A stretch of DNA of 12,582 bases from Deltaproteobacteria bacterium (GTDB taxonomy: Bacteria > Myxococcota > B64-G9): positions 1 through 12,582 of the forward strand of contig QMME01000086.1 of NCBI GenBank assembly GCA_003647095.1, written 5' to 3'. Of this stretch, positions 1 through 7,017 are shown in pieces. Each line of letters begins with the position of its first letter. The stretch's first letter is position 1. The notes beneath the pieces were generated by a model. The model was given only the letters and a program-made list of their open reading frames with translations, was not told where the DNA came from and made no database searches. The translations under genes and the position numbers were made by a program.

Positions 1-991
1 GTTCGCGTTGACGCAGCAACAGTGAAGGATCTTCGCGGATGATCCTGGAGAAGTCACGCAGGTTCTCGGCCGTCTCCGCCAGCAGGCGCGCCGAGGCGCG
101 CAGGTCCTCCCGGGAGCGCGCCACCAGGAGATCCACGCGATCGACCATGGTCTCGGTACGTCCCAGCAGGCGCCGCAGCAGCTTGATCACCTCGCCGAAC
201 TCGGCGTCGCTGGCCCGGCGGCGAATGTCGCCCAGGGCGCCGCGGGCCTCGTCCAGGACCGCGGCCACTTTCCGGGAGTCGAGCACGCGCTCGGCCGCCC
301 GGCGCACGCCCGCCACCGCCTCGCGGGTCTCGCGCAACAGCAGGCGCGCATCCTCCAGGGTGGCCGCCAGGCGAGTGGCGGCGCTGGCGCTGGCCTTGAT
401 CAGGTTGTCCAGGGTCGTGGAATTGCGCTTGAACAGGTCCTCCAGCGAACCCGCCAGGGCCCCGCTCCTCTCCAGCAGGTCGGTCACCAAGGCCTGGTTA
501 GACTTGTCGCTCAGCGCCAGCAGCTGGTTGATCAGCATCTCCGTCTTCAGGGCCAGGGTCTCGGCCTTGCCGGTGAGCTTGTCCACCACCGACTTGCCCG
601 CCGGGATCTCACCGCCCGGATCCAGGTTCTCCGCTTCCGAGGTTCCTCCCACCAGTTCGATGAATTTCAAGCCGGTAATGCCCTGCACGCTGAGAATGGC
701 CCGGGCATTGCTCTTCACCGGTGTTCCCGCCTGCAGGGATACCGTCACCAGGCTGCGGCTGACCATCTCCGGATCGATACGAATCGACTCCACCCGTCCC
801 ACGCGCACTCCGTTGTACTTGACCGGCGCCCCCACCTCCAACCCGGACACCGAGATGTCGTAGCGCACGTAGTAACGGTCGCGGTCGCTGAACAGCGAGG
901 AGCCGATCACCGAGACCAGCAAGGAGATGAAGATGGCCAGGGCCGCCACCACGAAGAACCCCAGCCGCACTCTCTGCGACCTGCTTATCAT
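1..991 (-). CDS. MCE-domain (MlaD-type) lipid-transport substrate-binding protein, C-terminus cut by window edge
   Basis: Probable periplasmic, membrane-anchored MCE protein of an Mla-type phospholipid ABC transporter. In this family MCE subunits bind lipid and form rings that bridge the permease to the rest of the envelope. Seen: 330 residues before the window ends. A single N-terminal membrane helix lies at about residues 10-30, with basic residues before it. The MCE domain spans about 39-116, including the segments GLEVGAPVKYNGVRVGRV and QGITGLKFIEL. A long helical tail, rich in Leu, Ala, Arg and Glu, runs from about 135 to the end; such tails are usual in MlaD-like proteins and can form helical tubes. 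The visible end (NLRDFSRIIREDPSLLL) resembles the usual C-terminal part of the family, so little is probably missing. The start ATG overlaps the ATPase stop as ATGA and has a GGGAGGA ribosome site just upstream. Third gene of the permease-ATPase-MCE operon. Substrate and partners are inferred from family. Confidence 0.93.
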   Translation of the reverse strand, partial: MISRSQRVRLGFFVVAALAIFISLLVSVIGSSLFSDRDRYYVRYDISVSGLEVGAPVKYNGVRVGRVESIRIDPEMVSRSLVTVSLQAGTPVKSNARAILSVQGITGLKFIELVGGTSEAENLDPGGEIPAGKSVVDKLTGKAETLALKTEMLINQLLALSDKSNQALVTDLLERSGALAGSLEDLFKRNSTTLDNLIKASASAATRLAATLEDARLLLRETREAVAGVRRAAERVLDSRKVAAVLDEARGALGDIRRRASDAEFGEVIKLLRRLLGRTETMVDRVDLLVARSREDLRASARLLAETAENLRDFSRIIREDPSLLLRQRE

Positions 992-1800
992 CGGCGCTCC
1001 TCCCTTCCTGTCGTCTCGCCGGACCCGAAACGCTCCAGCAGGGTCTTGCCCTGGCCGGCCGCCGGGCGGGCCCGGCGAGAAAAGAAGTCCCTGACCACCG
1101 CCAGGGAACTGGCATGAGCCTGCTGCAGGCTGCCATCGAAGGCCAGCCGGCCGTCTGCCAGCAAAACCACCCGATCGGCAATGGTCTCGATGCTGCCCAC
1201 CTCGTGAGTGACCACCACCAGGGTCATGCCCAGGGCCTCGCGCAGCGACAGCAGCAACCGGTCCATGCCGGCGGCGGTGACCGGGTCGAGCCCGGCGGTG
1301 GGTTCGTCGCACAGCAGCAGCTGGGGATCCATGGCCAGGGCCCGGGCCAGGGCCGCGCGCTTGCGCATGCCCCCCGACAGCTCCGGCGGCGTCTTGTTCC
1401 AGTGGGCCTCCAGGCCCACCTGGGCCAGCTTCATGCGCACCAGCTGCTGCACCGCCCCGTCGCTGAGCCGGCTGAACTGGCGAATGGGCAGGGCCACGTT
1501 CTCGGCCACCGTCAGCGAGTTGATCAGCGCCCCGCCCTGAAACAGCAGGCCCGTCTGCTGGCGCAGGGCGGCCAGCCGGTTCTCGTCCAGGCGGGCCAGG
1601 TCCTGGCCCAGCAAGCTGATGCGACCGCGCCGGGGCGACAGCAGGCCGATGGCCCCGCGCAGCAGGGTGCTCTTGCCGCAGCCGGAAGCCCCGGCTATGA
1701 CGGTAACCTGCCCGGCGTTGATCTCCAGGTTGATATCACGCAGGACGGCCTCGTCGTTGTATCCCAGCCAGACCTCAGCGAACTTCAACACCGTGTCCAT
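988..1800 (-). CDS. MlaF-type ABC transporter ATP-binding protein
   Basis: ATPase subunit of the Mla-type lipid transporter, 270 residues, cytoplasmic, expected to drive the adjacent MlaE-like permease. All ABC motifs are visible: Walker A GASGCGKST at 37-45, Q-loop Gln88 (LLFQGG), signature LSGGM at 141-145, Walker B LLLCDEP at 161-167 with catalytic Glu166, D-loop TAGLD, and switch His199 (VVTHE). The signature LSGGMRKR, with Met after the two glycines, is typical of the MlaF/Ttg2A group rather than of most importers. The length fits the family, whose members have a short C-terminal tail after the nucleotide-binding domain; here the tail from about 240 is basic and polar. The gene starts 8 bases after the permease stop, with a GAGG ribosome site across the gap, and its own stop overlaps the start of the MCE gene. 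It is therefore almost certainly translated with both neighbours. Confidence 0.95.
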   Translation of the reverse strand: MDTVLKFAEVWLGYNDEAVLRDINLEINAGQVTVIAGASGCGKSTLLRGAIGLLSPRRGRISLLGQDLARLDENRLAALRQQTGLLFQGGALINSLTVAENVALPIRQFSRLSDGAVQQLVRMKLAQVGLEAHWNKTPPELSGGMRKRAALARALAMDPQLLLCDEPTAGLDPVTAAGMDRLLLSLREALGMTLVVVTHEVGSIETIADRVVLLADGRLAFDGSLQQAHASSLAVVRDFFSRRARPAAGQGKTLLERFGSGETTGREERR

Positions 1801-1808
1801 CGGCCGCC

Positions 1809-2927
1809 TCACAGGTACAAGGCCAGGCTGAAGATGCAGTCGGCGATTATCACCGAGAAGATCGCCAGCACCACCGACCTGGTGGTGGACAGTCCCACCG
1901 CCTCGGCGCCGCCCCGGGTACGCAGGCCGCAGTGGGCCGCGATGAGCAGGATCAGCCAGCCGAAGACCACGCTCTTCATCAAGCCGCTGCCGATATCGGT
2001 GGGACGGATGGCCCCCAGTGCCTGGTGCAGGAACGGCTGCGGCGGCACGCCCAGCGACAGGGCGGCGATGACCAGGCCACCGAATATGCCGAAGGCCACG
2101 CCGACGAAGGTGAGCAACGGCTGGGTAAGGGTGACGGCGTACATCTTGGGCACCACCAGGAAACGCACCGGCACGAAGCCCATGGCCAGCAGGGCGTCGA
2201 TCTCTTCGGTGACCCGCATGGTGGCGATCTCGGCGGCGATGGCCGAGCCCGAGCGCCCGGCCACTATCACCGCGGTCAGTATCGGTCCCAGTTCCCTGAC
2301 CATGGCCACGGCCACCAGGTCGGCCACGTAGATGTTGGCCCCGAAGCGACGCAACTGGTGCGCCGACAGCAGGGCCATGGTCAGGCCGATGAGAAAGGAA
2401 AGCAGGGAGATGATGCCGAAGGCGTTGGAACCGAGCAGGATTGACTGGCGCATCATCTCGCCCCGCGGAGCTCCCCGTCCCCCCAGGAAAGGTCCCAGCA
2501 CCGCCCAGTAGAAGGTGTCGACCAACAGCAGGAACATGGCCTTCCACTCCTGCAACACCTGCCAGGCTCCCTGGCCCGTCCTCTCCAGCAGGCCGGCACG
2601 AAGCACTTGCCAGTCGCCACCCTCTTCGGCGGTGCGGAACAGCGACAGGGTGCGCCGGGCCGGTTCGCTGACCTTGACCAGTTCCAGGCGCACCCCCCGC
2701 CGGCCGGCCTGCCGCTGCGCCTCGGTCAGAACCGCCACCCCGGCGCTGTCCAGGAACTCCAGCTCTCCCAGGTCCAGCCCCACCGGCCGCCCATCGGTGG
2801 GCAGCCAGGCCTGCAACCAGTCGTAGACGGCCGGGGCCGAATGGCGGTCGAGCCGCCCCCGCAGCTTGAGCCGGGGCTGCCCGCCCTCCTGGTAGCGCTC
2901 CACCGCCGCGTGCAGTGGCTTGGACAT
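1809..2927 (-). CDS. MlaE-family lipid ABC permease with fused N-terminal STAS domain
   Basis: Permease subunit of the Mla-type transporter, 372 residues, inner membrane. Residues about 8-105 form a STAS domain, with the hallmark segment LDLGELEFLDSAGVAVL around Ser61, the position that corresponds to the switch serine of anti-sigma antagonists. In E. coli this domain is the separate protein MlaB, which contacts MlaF; here it is fused to the permease, as in many other bacteria. Residues about 115-372 are the MlaE domain: an amphipathic lead-in, several membrane helices, and the conserved cytoplasmic loop at about 211-245 (RELGPILTAVIVAGRSGSA followed by EIATMRVTEEIDAL), which docks onto the ATPase. 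The start is fixed: an in-frame TAG lies 12 bases upstream of this ATG, so no longer form exists. No Shine-Dalgarno sequence precedes the ATG, and a promoter-like sequence is placed for leaderless transcription. The helicase gene stops 54 bases upstream. Confidence 0.94.
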   Translation of the reverse strand: MSKPLHAAVERYQEGGQPRLKLRGRLDRHSAPAVYDWLQAWLPTDGRPVGLDLGELEFLDSAGVAVLTEAQRQAGRRGVRLELVKVSEPARRTLSLFRTAEEGGDWQVLRAGLLERTGQGAWQVLQEWKAMFLLLVDTFYWAVLGPFLGGRGAPRGEMMRQSILLGSNAFGIISLLSFLIGLTMALLSAHQLRRFGANIYVADLVAVAMVRELGPILTAVIVAGRSGSAIAAEIATMRVTEEIDALLAMGFVPVRFLVVPKMYAVTLTQPLLTFVGVAFGIFGGLVIAALSLGVPPQPFLHQALGAIRPTDIGSGLMKSVVFGWLILLIAAHCGLRTRGGAEAVGLSTTRSVVLAIFSVIIADCIFSLALYL

Positions 2928-2933
2928 GCGACA

Positions 2934-2963
2934 TTTCTAGCACGCGCCGGCAACGGTGGTCAA
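2934..2963 (-). promoter_or_regulatory. Putative promoter for the lipid-transport operon, leaderless arrangement
   Basis: Reading the minus strand, TTGACC (2963-2958, five of six matches to the sigma70 -35 consensus) is followed by an 18-base spacer and TAGAAA (2939-2934, four of six matches to the -10 consensus). Six bases separate the -10 box from the ATG of the STAS-MlaE gene. The expected first transcribed base is therefore the A of that ATG (2927), which would give a leaderless mRNA. The absence of a Shine-Dalgarno sequence before this ATG agrees with this reading. The motif match is moderate and a promoter like this can arise by chance. Confidence 0.5.
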
Positions 2964-2981
2964 AAGAAGGACCGGCCGGGA

Positions 2982-5207
2982 TCATTCCAGCGGCACCACG
3001 CGCCGGCTGGTGGCGGAGCCGAAGAACTCCGCCAGCTCGTCGAAGACATCCTCGGCCGGTCCCACCAGCCGCCGGGCCGGGGGCAGGCTGGCCAGGAACT
3101 CCCGCCCGTAGGAACGCTCCAGCACCCGCCGGTCGAGCAGGGTCACCACCCCGCGATCGCCGCGACTGCGAATGAGACGGCCGAATCCCTGCTTTAACCG
3201 CAGCACCGCCCGGGGCAGGGAAAAGTGCCGGAAGGCGCTCAGCCCCCGGGCCTCCAGCCGTTCCCCGCGCGCTTCGATGAGCGGCTCGCCGGGTACATCG
3301 AAGGGCAGCCGGGTAATCACCACGTGCCGCAGCGCCGGGCCCACCACGTCGATGCCCCGCCAGAAGCTGTCCACTCCGAACAACACCACTCCGCCTCCCT
3401 GGCGCAAGCGTTCGAGCAGCTCGTCGCGCCGGGCCTGTCCCTGCACCAGCAGCTGCAGGCCCAGCTCCCCCAGCCGTCCGGCCACCCGCTCGGCCACCCG
3501 GCGCATGGTGCCCCAGGAGGTGTACAGCACCAGCGCCGCGCCGCCGCTGACCGCCACCGCCTGCACCACGGCATCGGCCAGGGCCTGCTCGTAACCGGGC
3601 TGGCCCGGGGGGATCAGGTCGGCCGGGATGGCCAGGCGGGCCTGCTCCCGGTAGGTGAAGGGACTTTCCACCACCAGCTCGACCAGCCGCTGCGGCGGCA
3701 AGCCGTCCAGTCCCAGGCGCTCGTGGAAAAACTCGAAATCCCCGCCCACCGTCAAGGTGGCCGAGGTCAGTACCACCGCCTCCATGTTCTCGAACAGCAC
3801 CTGCCGGAAAAGCGGCGCCAGTTCCACCGGGGCCGCGTGCAGGCTGGCCTGGCCGCCGCGCTGGCTTTCCGCCCAGCGCACCTGCTCGTCGGCCTCGCGG
3901 GAAAAGACCAGGTCGGTGTGCTCGGCCAGCAGGCGGGCCCGTTCCACCCAGGCCAGCGCCTCGGCGGACACCGACTCCTCCTGGCCGAGCTCTCCCAGCC
4001 GCTCCACCAGCAGGGCCACCTGCCCGGCCAGCTGGCGCAGGCGGTCGGCGGCCTCGCGCAGGCTGGAGTCCACCTCTGCCGGGTAATCGTCGCCGCTGAG
4101 CCTGTCCAGGCGCAGCTTGCTCTCCGTGCCCTGCTGCCGGCGCTCCTGCAGCAGCTGCCCCAGTTGCTCGAGGCCCCGCCGGTAGGCCTGTTCCACCTCC
4201 CGGGCCTGCTGCTGCAACTCGCCGGTGGACTGGCGCAGGCGCTGGGCCCGCCCTCCCGCCAGGGCCCCGCCCAGGCTCTCGATCTCCCGGGCCAGGTCGT
4301 CGAGCAGGCCCGCCCGGCCGCGCCGGCCCGCCAGCCGTCCCAGCAGGCGCGCCATCCCCCGGGCGGTGATGCGCACTCCGAAAAATGAACTGGCGGCATC
4401 TTCCAGCTCGTGGGCCTCGTCCACCACCAGGTGCCCGAAGGAGGGAAGCACGGCGCGTTTCTCCCAGTTGCCGGAGTCCAGGCGCACGGCCAGGTCGGCC
4501 AGCAACAGGTGATGGTTGACCACCAGCAGCTGGGCCCGCTCGGCCCGGGCCCGGGCCCGGGCGAAGAAGCACTCGCCCCGGCGCGGGCAGCGCATTCCCA
4601 GGCAGGCATCGGCATCCGAGCTCACCCGCTCCCACAGCTCCTCGTCCACCCGGAAGTCCAGAGAGGCCAGCGAACCGTCTTCGCTGTTTTCGGCCCAGCT
4701 CACCAGGCGGGCCAGCTGCTCGCCGTCCGCGGGTCCCTGGCTTACGTGCAGGCGGCGCCAGGCATCCGCCAGGCGCCGGCGGCACAGGTAGTTGCCGCGT
4801 CCCTTGACCAGCTCGAAGCGCAGCGACCGGCCCAGCAGCCGGCCCACCAACGGCAGGTCCTTGCCCACCAGTTGTTCCTGCAGGTTGATGGTGGCCGAAG
4901 AGATGACCACCCGCCGGCCCCGGGCCAGGGCGAAGGCGGCGGCGGGGATTCCGTAGGCCAGGCTCTTGCCCACCCCGGTGCCCGCCTCCACGGCCAGTAC
5001 GCCGCCCCGCTCGAGCAGGCGGCAGACCTGCTCGAGCATACGCACCTGGCCGGGGCGCTGCTCGTAGCCGTCCAGCAAGCGGCTCAGCCTCCCGCCGGGC
5101 TGCAGCAACTCCGCCAGCTTCCCGGGAACGATCCCTTCCCCGCCGTTTCCTTCCGGCGCAGGCTGCCTGCCGTCTTCCCTGCCTATGGCTCCACCCTCCG
5201 AATCCAA
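2982..5207 (-). CDS. DinG/YoaA-family (XPD-like) Fe-S ATP-dependent DNA helicase
   Basis: Superfamily 2 helicase of the XPD/DinG/YoaA group, expected to unwind DNA 5'-3' in repair or at blocked forks. Numbering from the TTG at 5207 (741 residues): RPGQ around 51-54 is the Q-motif region, and Walker A is EAGTGVGKS at 74-82. Four cysteines (142, 202, 207, 213) have the spacing expected for the [4Fe-4S] domain. The DEAH box is at 263-266. Motif III is LTSATL, motif V is FWRGIDV, and motif VI is QGFGRLIRS near the C-terminus. All key residues are present, so the protein should be active; length is close to DinG. The start is uncertain. TTG 5207 is the nearest canonical codon but has no ribosome site. 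A GGAGG lies 8 bases before an in-frame ATA at 5186 that overlaps the upstream stop, and another TTG at 5108 gives a slightly short N-terminus. The gene probably follows the lipoprotein gene in one transcript. Whether it is DinG or YoaA cannot be settled here. Confidence 0.93.
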   Translation of the reverse strand: MDSEGGAIGREDGRQPAPEGNGGEGIVPGKLAELLQPGGRLSRLLDGYEQRPGQVRMLEQVCRLLERGGVLAVEAGTGVGKSLAYGIPAAAFALARGRRVVISSATINLQEQLVGKDLPLVGRLLGRSLRFELVKGRGNYLCRRRLADAWRRLHVSQGPADGEQLARLVSWAENSEDGSLASLDFRVDEELWERVSSDADACLGMRCPRRGECFFARARARAERAQLLVVNHHLLLADLAVRLDSGNWEKRAVLPSFGHLVVDEAHELEDAASSFFGVRITARGMARLLGRLAGRRGRAGLLDDLAREIESLGGALAGGRAQRLRQSTGELQQQAREVEQAYRRGLEQLGQLLQERRQQGTESKLRLDRLSGDDYPAEVDSSLREAADRLRQLAGQVALLVERLGELGQEESVSAEALAWVERARLLAEHTDLVFSREADEQVRWAESQRGGQASLHAAPVELAPLFRQVLFENMEAVVLTSATLTVGGDFEFFHERLGLDGLPPQRLVELVVESPFTYREQARLAIPADLIPPGQPGYEQALADAVVQAVAVSGGAALVLYTSWGTMRRVAERVAGRLGELGLQLLVQGQARRDELLERLRQGGGVVLFGVDSFWRGIDVVGPALRHVVITRLPFDVPGEPLIEARGERLEARGLSAFRHFSLPRAVLRLKQGFGRLIRSRGDRGVVTLLDRRVLERSYGREFLASLPPARRLVGPAEDVFDELAEFFGSATSRRVVPLE
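4542..4562. repeat. Short tandem hexamer repeat inside the helicase gene
   Basis: The unit GCCCGG is repeated about three and a half times in perfect tandem, within codons for an alternating Ala-Arg stretch just after the last Fe-S cysteine of the helicase. Because the unit is six bases long, gain or loss of copies would keep the frame, adding or removing Ala-Arg pairs. It is probably only a consequence of high G+C coding sequence. Confidence 0.6.
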
Positions 5208-6871
5208 CGCGCCGCCCAGTAGGCCAGCCGGAAATCCGGGCCGGGATACAGGTTGGGCCCGTCGCTGCCACCGTTGGGCTGGTAGGGGCTGGAGCGCCAG
5301 TAGTAGTTGCTGGGAGGCCGCAACCGCATGGGCAGCGGTTCGGCCACCAGCAGGGCGCCGCCCCGGCCCACCTCGCCGAGCACCGTCAGCACCGTCTGGC
5401 CGTCCTCGGCCAGGCAGCTGCCCGCCGCTATCTCCTGGGCGTCGCAGTTTTCCCGGGCGAATTCCCAGAAGGGAGGCCGGGGAAACTCCTGCAGGGTCTG
5501 GCGCATCCTCGCCAGCAGGGCCTCGTCGGGTACCTGCGTACAGGCCTGGCCGGCGGCGGCCCGGCAACGGCCGGCCACGGTGACCAGGTCGTAAAAGGCG
5601 TTGCCGAACTGGGCCGGCTGGAACTCCTTGCCGGGGGTGTCGAACAACTGCACTTCCAGGGCCTGGAGCACGTCGTCGCGGGCGCTCTCTTCGCGGCGCA
5701 GGTGGCGCAACGCCAGCCAGGCGCCCGCGAAGGCCATGTTGTAGTTGGAGAAGTTGGTGACGTTGTCGAGGTTGAGAACGATGGAGTTTTCCCTGGCGAT
5801 GACGGCGAGCCGGCGGCGGTGGATGAGCTCGTCGTAAAGGTAGTCGTCGAGCCCGGCATCGTCGACGATATAGGCCAGGGCGGCCATGATGCCCAGGGCC
5901 ATGATGGCGTGGAAGCCGTTTCTGCTCCCGTCGATGTACAGGCGATCCAGGTTGTTCTCGTTCAGGTAGCCGTGGTAGGTGGTGCGCCCGTCGGCATCGA
6001 GCAGCTCCAGGTCATAGCCGTTGGGGCGCACCGTGCGCAGGTTGTCGGCCAGGGCCCGGGCATCCGCGCGCAGGCGCTGGCGCACGGCATCGGCGATGTC
6101 GGCATCGGCGGCGATGACCTCCCAGGCAGCCCCGAAGCCCAGGACCCAGCCGATGAGCATGTCGCGCGAACAGGAATCGACCCAGACGATCTCCGGGTGC
6201 CGGCCAGACTGGTCGGCGCGCCAGGTGCCGTTGTCCTTCTCCGCCGGCAGGGGGTTGCCCTGCTCGTCGAACAGCTCCACCGTGGTCACGTCCCCCCCTC
6301 CGGGGTAATCGCGGCGCAGCAGTCCCCGGGCGATGACTCCCGGGGTACCGGTGACCTCCAGGGCCAGGTGCAGACCATCGAGCGCGCGCAGCAGTTGCGC
6401 CCGGGCCCGCTCCACCTCCTCGGCCGGGTAGCACTGGTCGCGCAGCACCCCGTAGCGGAAGGCGTCGGCGGCGATTCCCGCCCCGGCATAGGCCCCCACC
6501 GCGCTCCACCAGGAGTCCACCACCGTGACCGGATCCAGGCCGCTGGCGGCCGTGAAGTCCCAACCCTCCTGCTCGCGCAGGAACCGCTCCACCGCCTGGC
6601 GCACCTCGGCTTTACCGCGATCGATGGCCAGCTCGGCATTGAGCCCCAGCGGCAACGCGTGCAGGGCCCAGAACTGCCGGTCGCGCTGCCGGGCCACCCG
6701 GGCCAGTTCCCCGTCGAAGTCGTCCTCACCGGGCCCGGCCAGCAGGCCGCGCCACTGGTATTCCCCCGTCTGCGGGCAGGGCGACGACCGGCCGCCCGAG
6801 CAGCCGGCCAGCAGCAGCAACAGCAGCCAGCCGCCGGCCCGGCGGCCCGTCCGCGAACTCGTTCCCGGCAT
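5183..6871 (-). CDS. Putative lipoprotein of unknown function, predicted mostly helical
   Basis: I do not recognise a named family. Seen: 562 residues with a lipoprotein signal: arginines at 7, 10 and 11, a hydrophobic run at 15-22 and lipobox LAGC with Cys24 as the lipidation site. It is therefore probably anchored in the envelope. The mature part has seven more cysteines (32, 147, 234, 436, 444, 476, 486), suggesting disulfides in the periplasm. Conspicuous segments are TGTPGVIARGLLRRDYPGG (174-192), NGYDLELLDADGRTTYHGY (284-302), RNGFHAIMALGIMAALAYI (317-335), NVTNFSNYNMAFAGAWLAL (370-388), and a proline- and aromatic-rich end finishing with PGPDFRLAYWAARW (544-557). The alternation of helices and aromatic loops would suit an alpha/alpha-barrel glycan-acting enzyme, but this is speculation. 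ATG 6871 is chosen over ATG 6889 because GGGAG lies 7 bases upstream and the predicted promoter gives a short leader. First gene of the leftward block; its TAG overlaps a candidate start of the helicase. Confidence 0.85.
   Translation of the reverse strand: MPGTSSRTGRRAGGWLLLLLLAGCSGGRSSPCPQTGEYQWRGLLAGPGEDDFDGELARVARQRDRQFWALHALPLGLNAELAIDRGKAEVRQAVERFLREQEGWDFTAASGLDPVTVVDSWWSAVGAYAGAGIAADAFRYGVLRDQCYPAEEVERARAQLLRALDGLHLALEVTGTPGVIARGLLRRDYPGGGDVTTVELFDEQGNPLPAEKDNGTWRADQSGRHPEIVWVDSCSRDMLIGWVLGFGAAWEVIAADADIADAVRQRLRADARALADNLRTVRPNGYDLELLDADGRTTYHGYLNENNLDRLYIDGSRNGFHAIMALGIMAALAYIVDDAGLDDYLYDELIHRRRLAVIARENSIVLNLDNVTNFSNYNMAFAGAWLALRHLRREESARDDVLQALEVQLFDTPGKEFQPAQFGNAFYDLVTVAGRCRAAAGQACTQVPDEALLARMRQTLQEFPRPPFWEFARENCDAQEIAAGSCLAEDGQTVLTVLGEVGRGGALLVAEPLPMRLRPPSNYYWRSSPYQPNGGSDGPNLYPGPDFRLAYWAARWIRRVEP
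5186..5199 (-). promoter_or_regulatory. Ribosome-binding site followed by an in-frame ATA, candidate helicase start
   Basis: GGAGG (5199-5195) is the best Shine-Dalgarno sequence near the helicase start, and it sits 8 bases before ATA (5186-5184). ATA is in the helicase frame and shares two bases with the TAG stop of the upstream lipoprotein gene (ATAG). An ATA start would give 734 residues. No ATG lies between here and the Q-motif region. Either a rare ATA start is used, or one of the TTG codons (5207 or 5108) without a good ribosome site is used by coupling. Confidence 0.4.
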
Positions 6872-6901
6872 GTCCACTCTCCCTGCCATCTCGACCCGGT
6901 C

Positions 6902-6930
6902 ATCCTGCCAGAAGACGGCCACCAAGGCAA
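6902..6930 (-). promoter_or_regulatory. Putative promoter for the leftward operon
   Basis: On the minus strand, TTGCCT (6930-6925) lies 17 bases before CAGGAT (6907-6902). The -35 matches the sigma70 consensus at four of six and the -10 at three of six, so by itself it is weak. Support comes from the location: transcription from about 6895 would give a 24-base leader carrying the GGGAG site of the lipoprotein gene. The -10 region also matches that of the opposing promoter. Confidence 0.35.
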
Positions 6931-6962
6931 AGCCCGCCCGGCCCGGGGTTCCCGCGGAAACA

Positions 6963-6991
6963 TTTACAGCCGCCGGTCGCTGGTCTAGGAT
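6963..6991 (+). promoter_or_regulatory. Putative sigma70-type promoter for the rightward operon
   Basis: TTTACA (6963-6968, five of six matches) is followed by an ideal 17-base spacer and TAGGAT (6986-6991, four of six matches). The predicted start near 6998 leaves a leader of about 20 bases that holds the strong ribosome site of the HAD-lipoprotein gene. This is the best promoter match in the window and sits in the only divergent intergenic region. Confidence 0.6.
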
Positions 6992-7006
6992 GACCGCCAG
7001 TAAGAA

Positions 7007-7015
7007 AAGGAGGTG
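7007..7015 (+). promoter_or_regulatory. Near-perfect Shine-Dalgarno sequence of the HAD-lipoprotein gene
   Basis: AAGGAGGTG is fully complementary to the usual 16S rRNA 3' end over nine bases. It fixes the ATG at 7018 as the start. Initiation of the first rightward gene should be strong, in contrast to the weak or absent sites before the two genes that follow it. Confidence 0.85.
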
Positions 7016-7017
7016 CC

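Larger units (their letters stand above)
6897..6996. repeat. 10-base inverted repeat spanning the divergent promoters
   Basis: AGGATGACCG occurs on the plus strand at 6987-6996 and on the minus strand at 6906-6897. The copies are perfect over 10 bases and their centres are 90 bases apart. Each copy contains most of the predicted -10 box of the promoter on its strand. The bases before the core also resemble each other, with CTGG a few bases upstream in both. The arms could be operators for a shared regulator, or simply similar promoter cores. Confidence 0.55.

Noticed and set aside
2928..2981. Possible terminator between the helicase and the permease gene
   Set aside because: No stable stem followed by a T run could be found; the promoter reading fits this gap better.
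988..5271. A 1427-codon open frame on the minus strand
   Set aside because: Only its last 270 codons are real (the ATPase). Upstream it runs out of frame through the permease and helicase genes; its Gly/Ala/Arg/Pro-rich translation is the usual product of high G+C sequence.
5208..5567. N-terminal extension of the helicase frame to an ATG at 5567
   Set aside because: The extension lies inside the lipoprotein gene on the same strand, and its translation is low-complexity Gly/Arg/Pro with no resemblance to helicases.
6935..6960. G/C-rich inverted bases in the divergent region, considered as a terminator
   Set aside because: No run of T follows on either strand, and no gene ends nearby.
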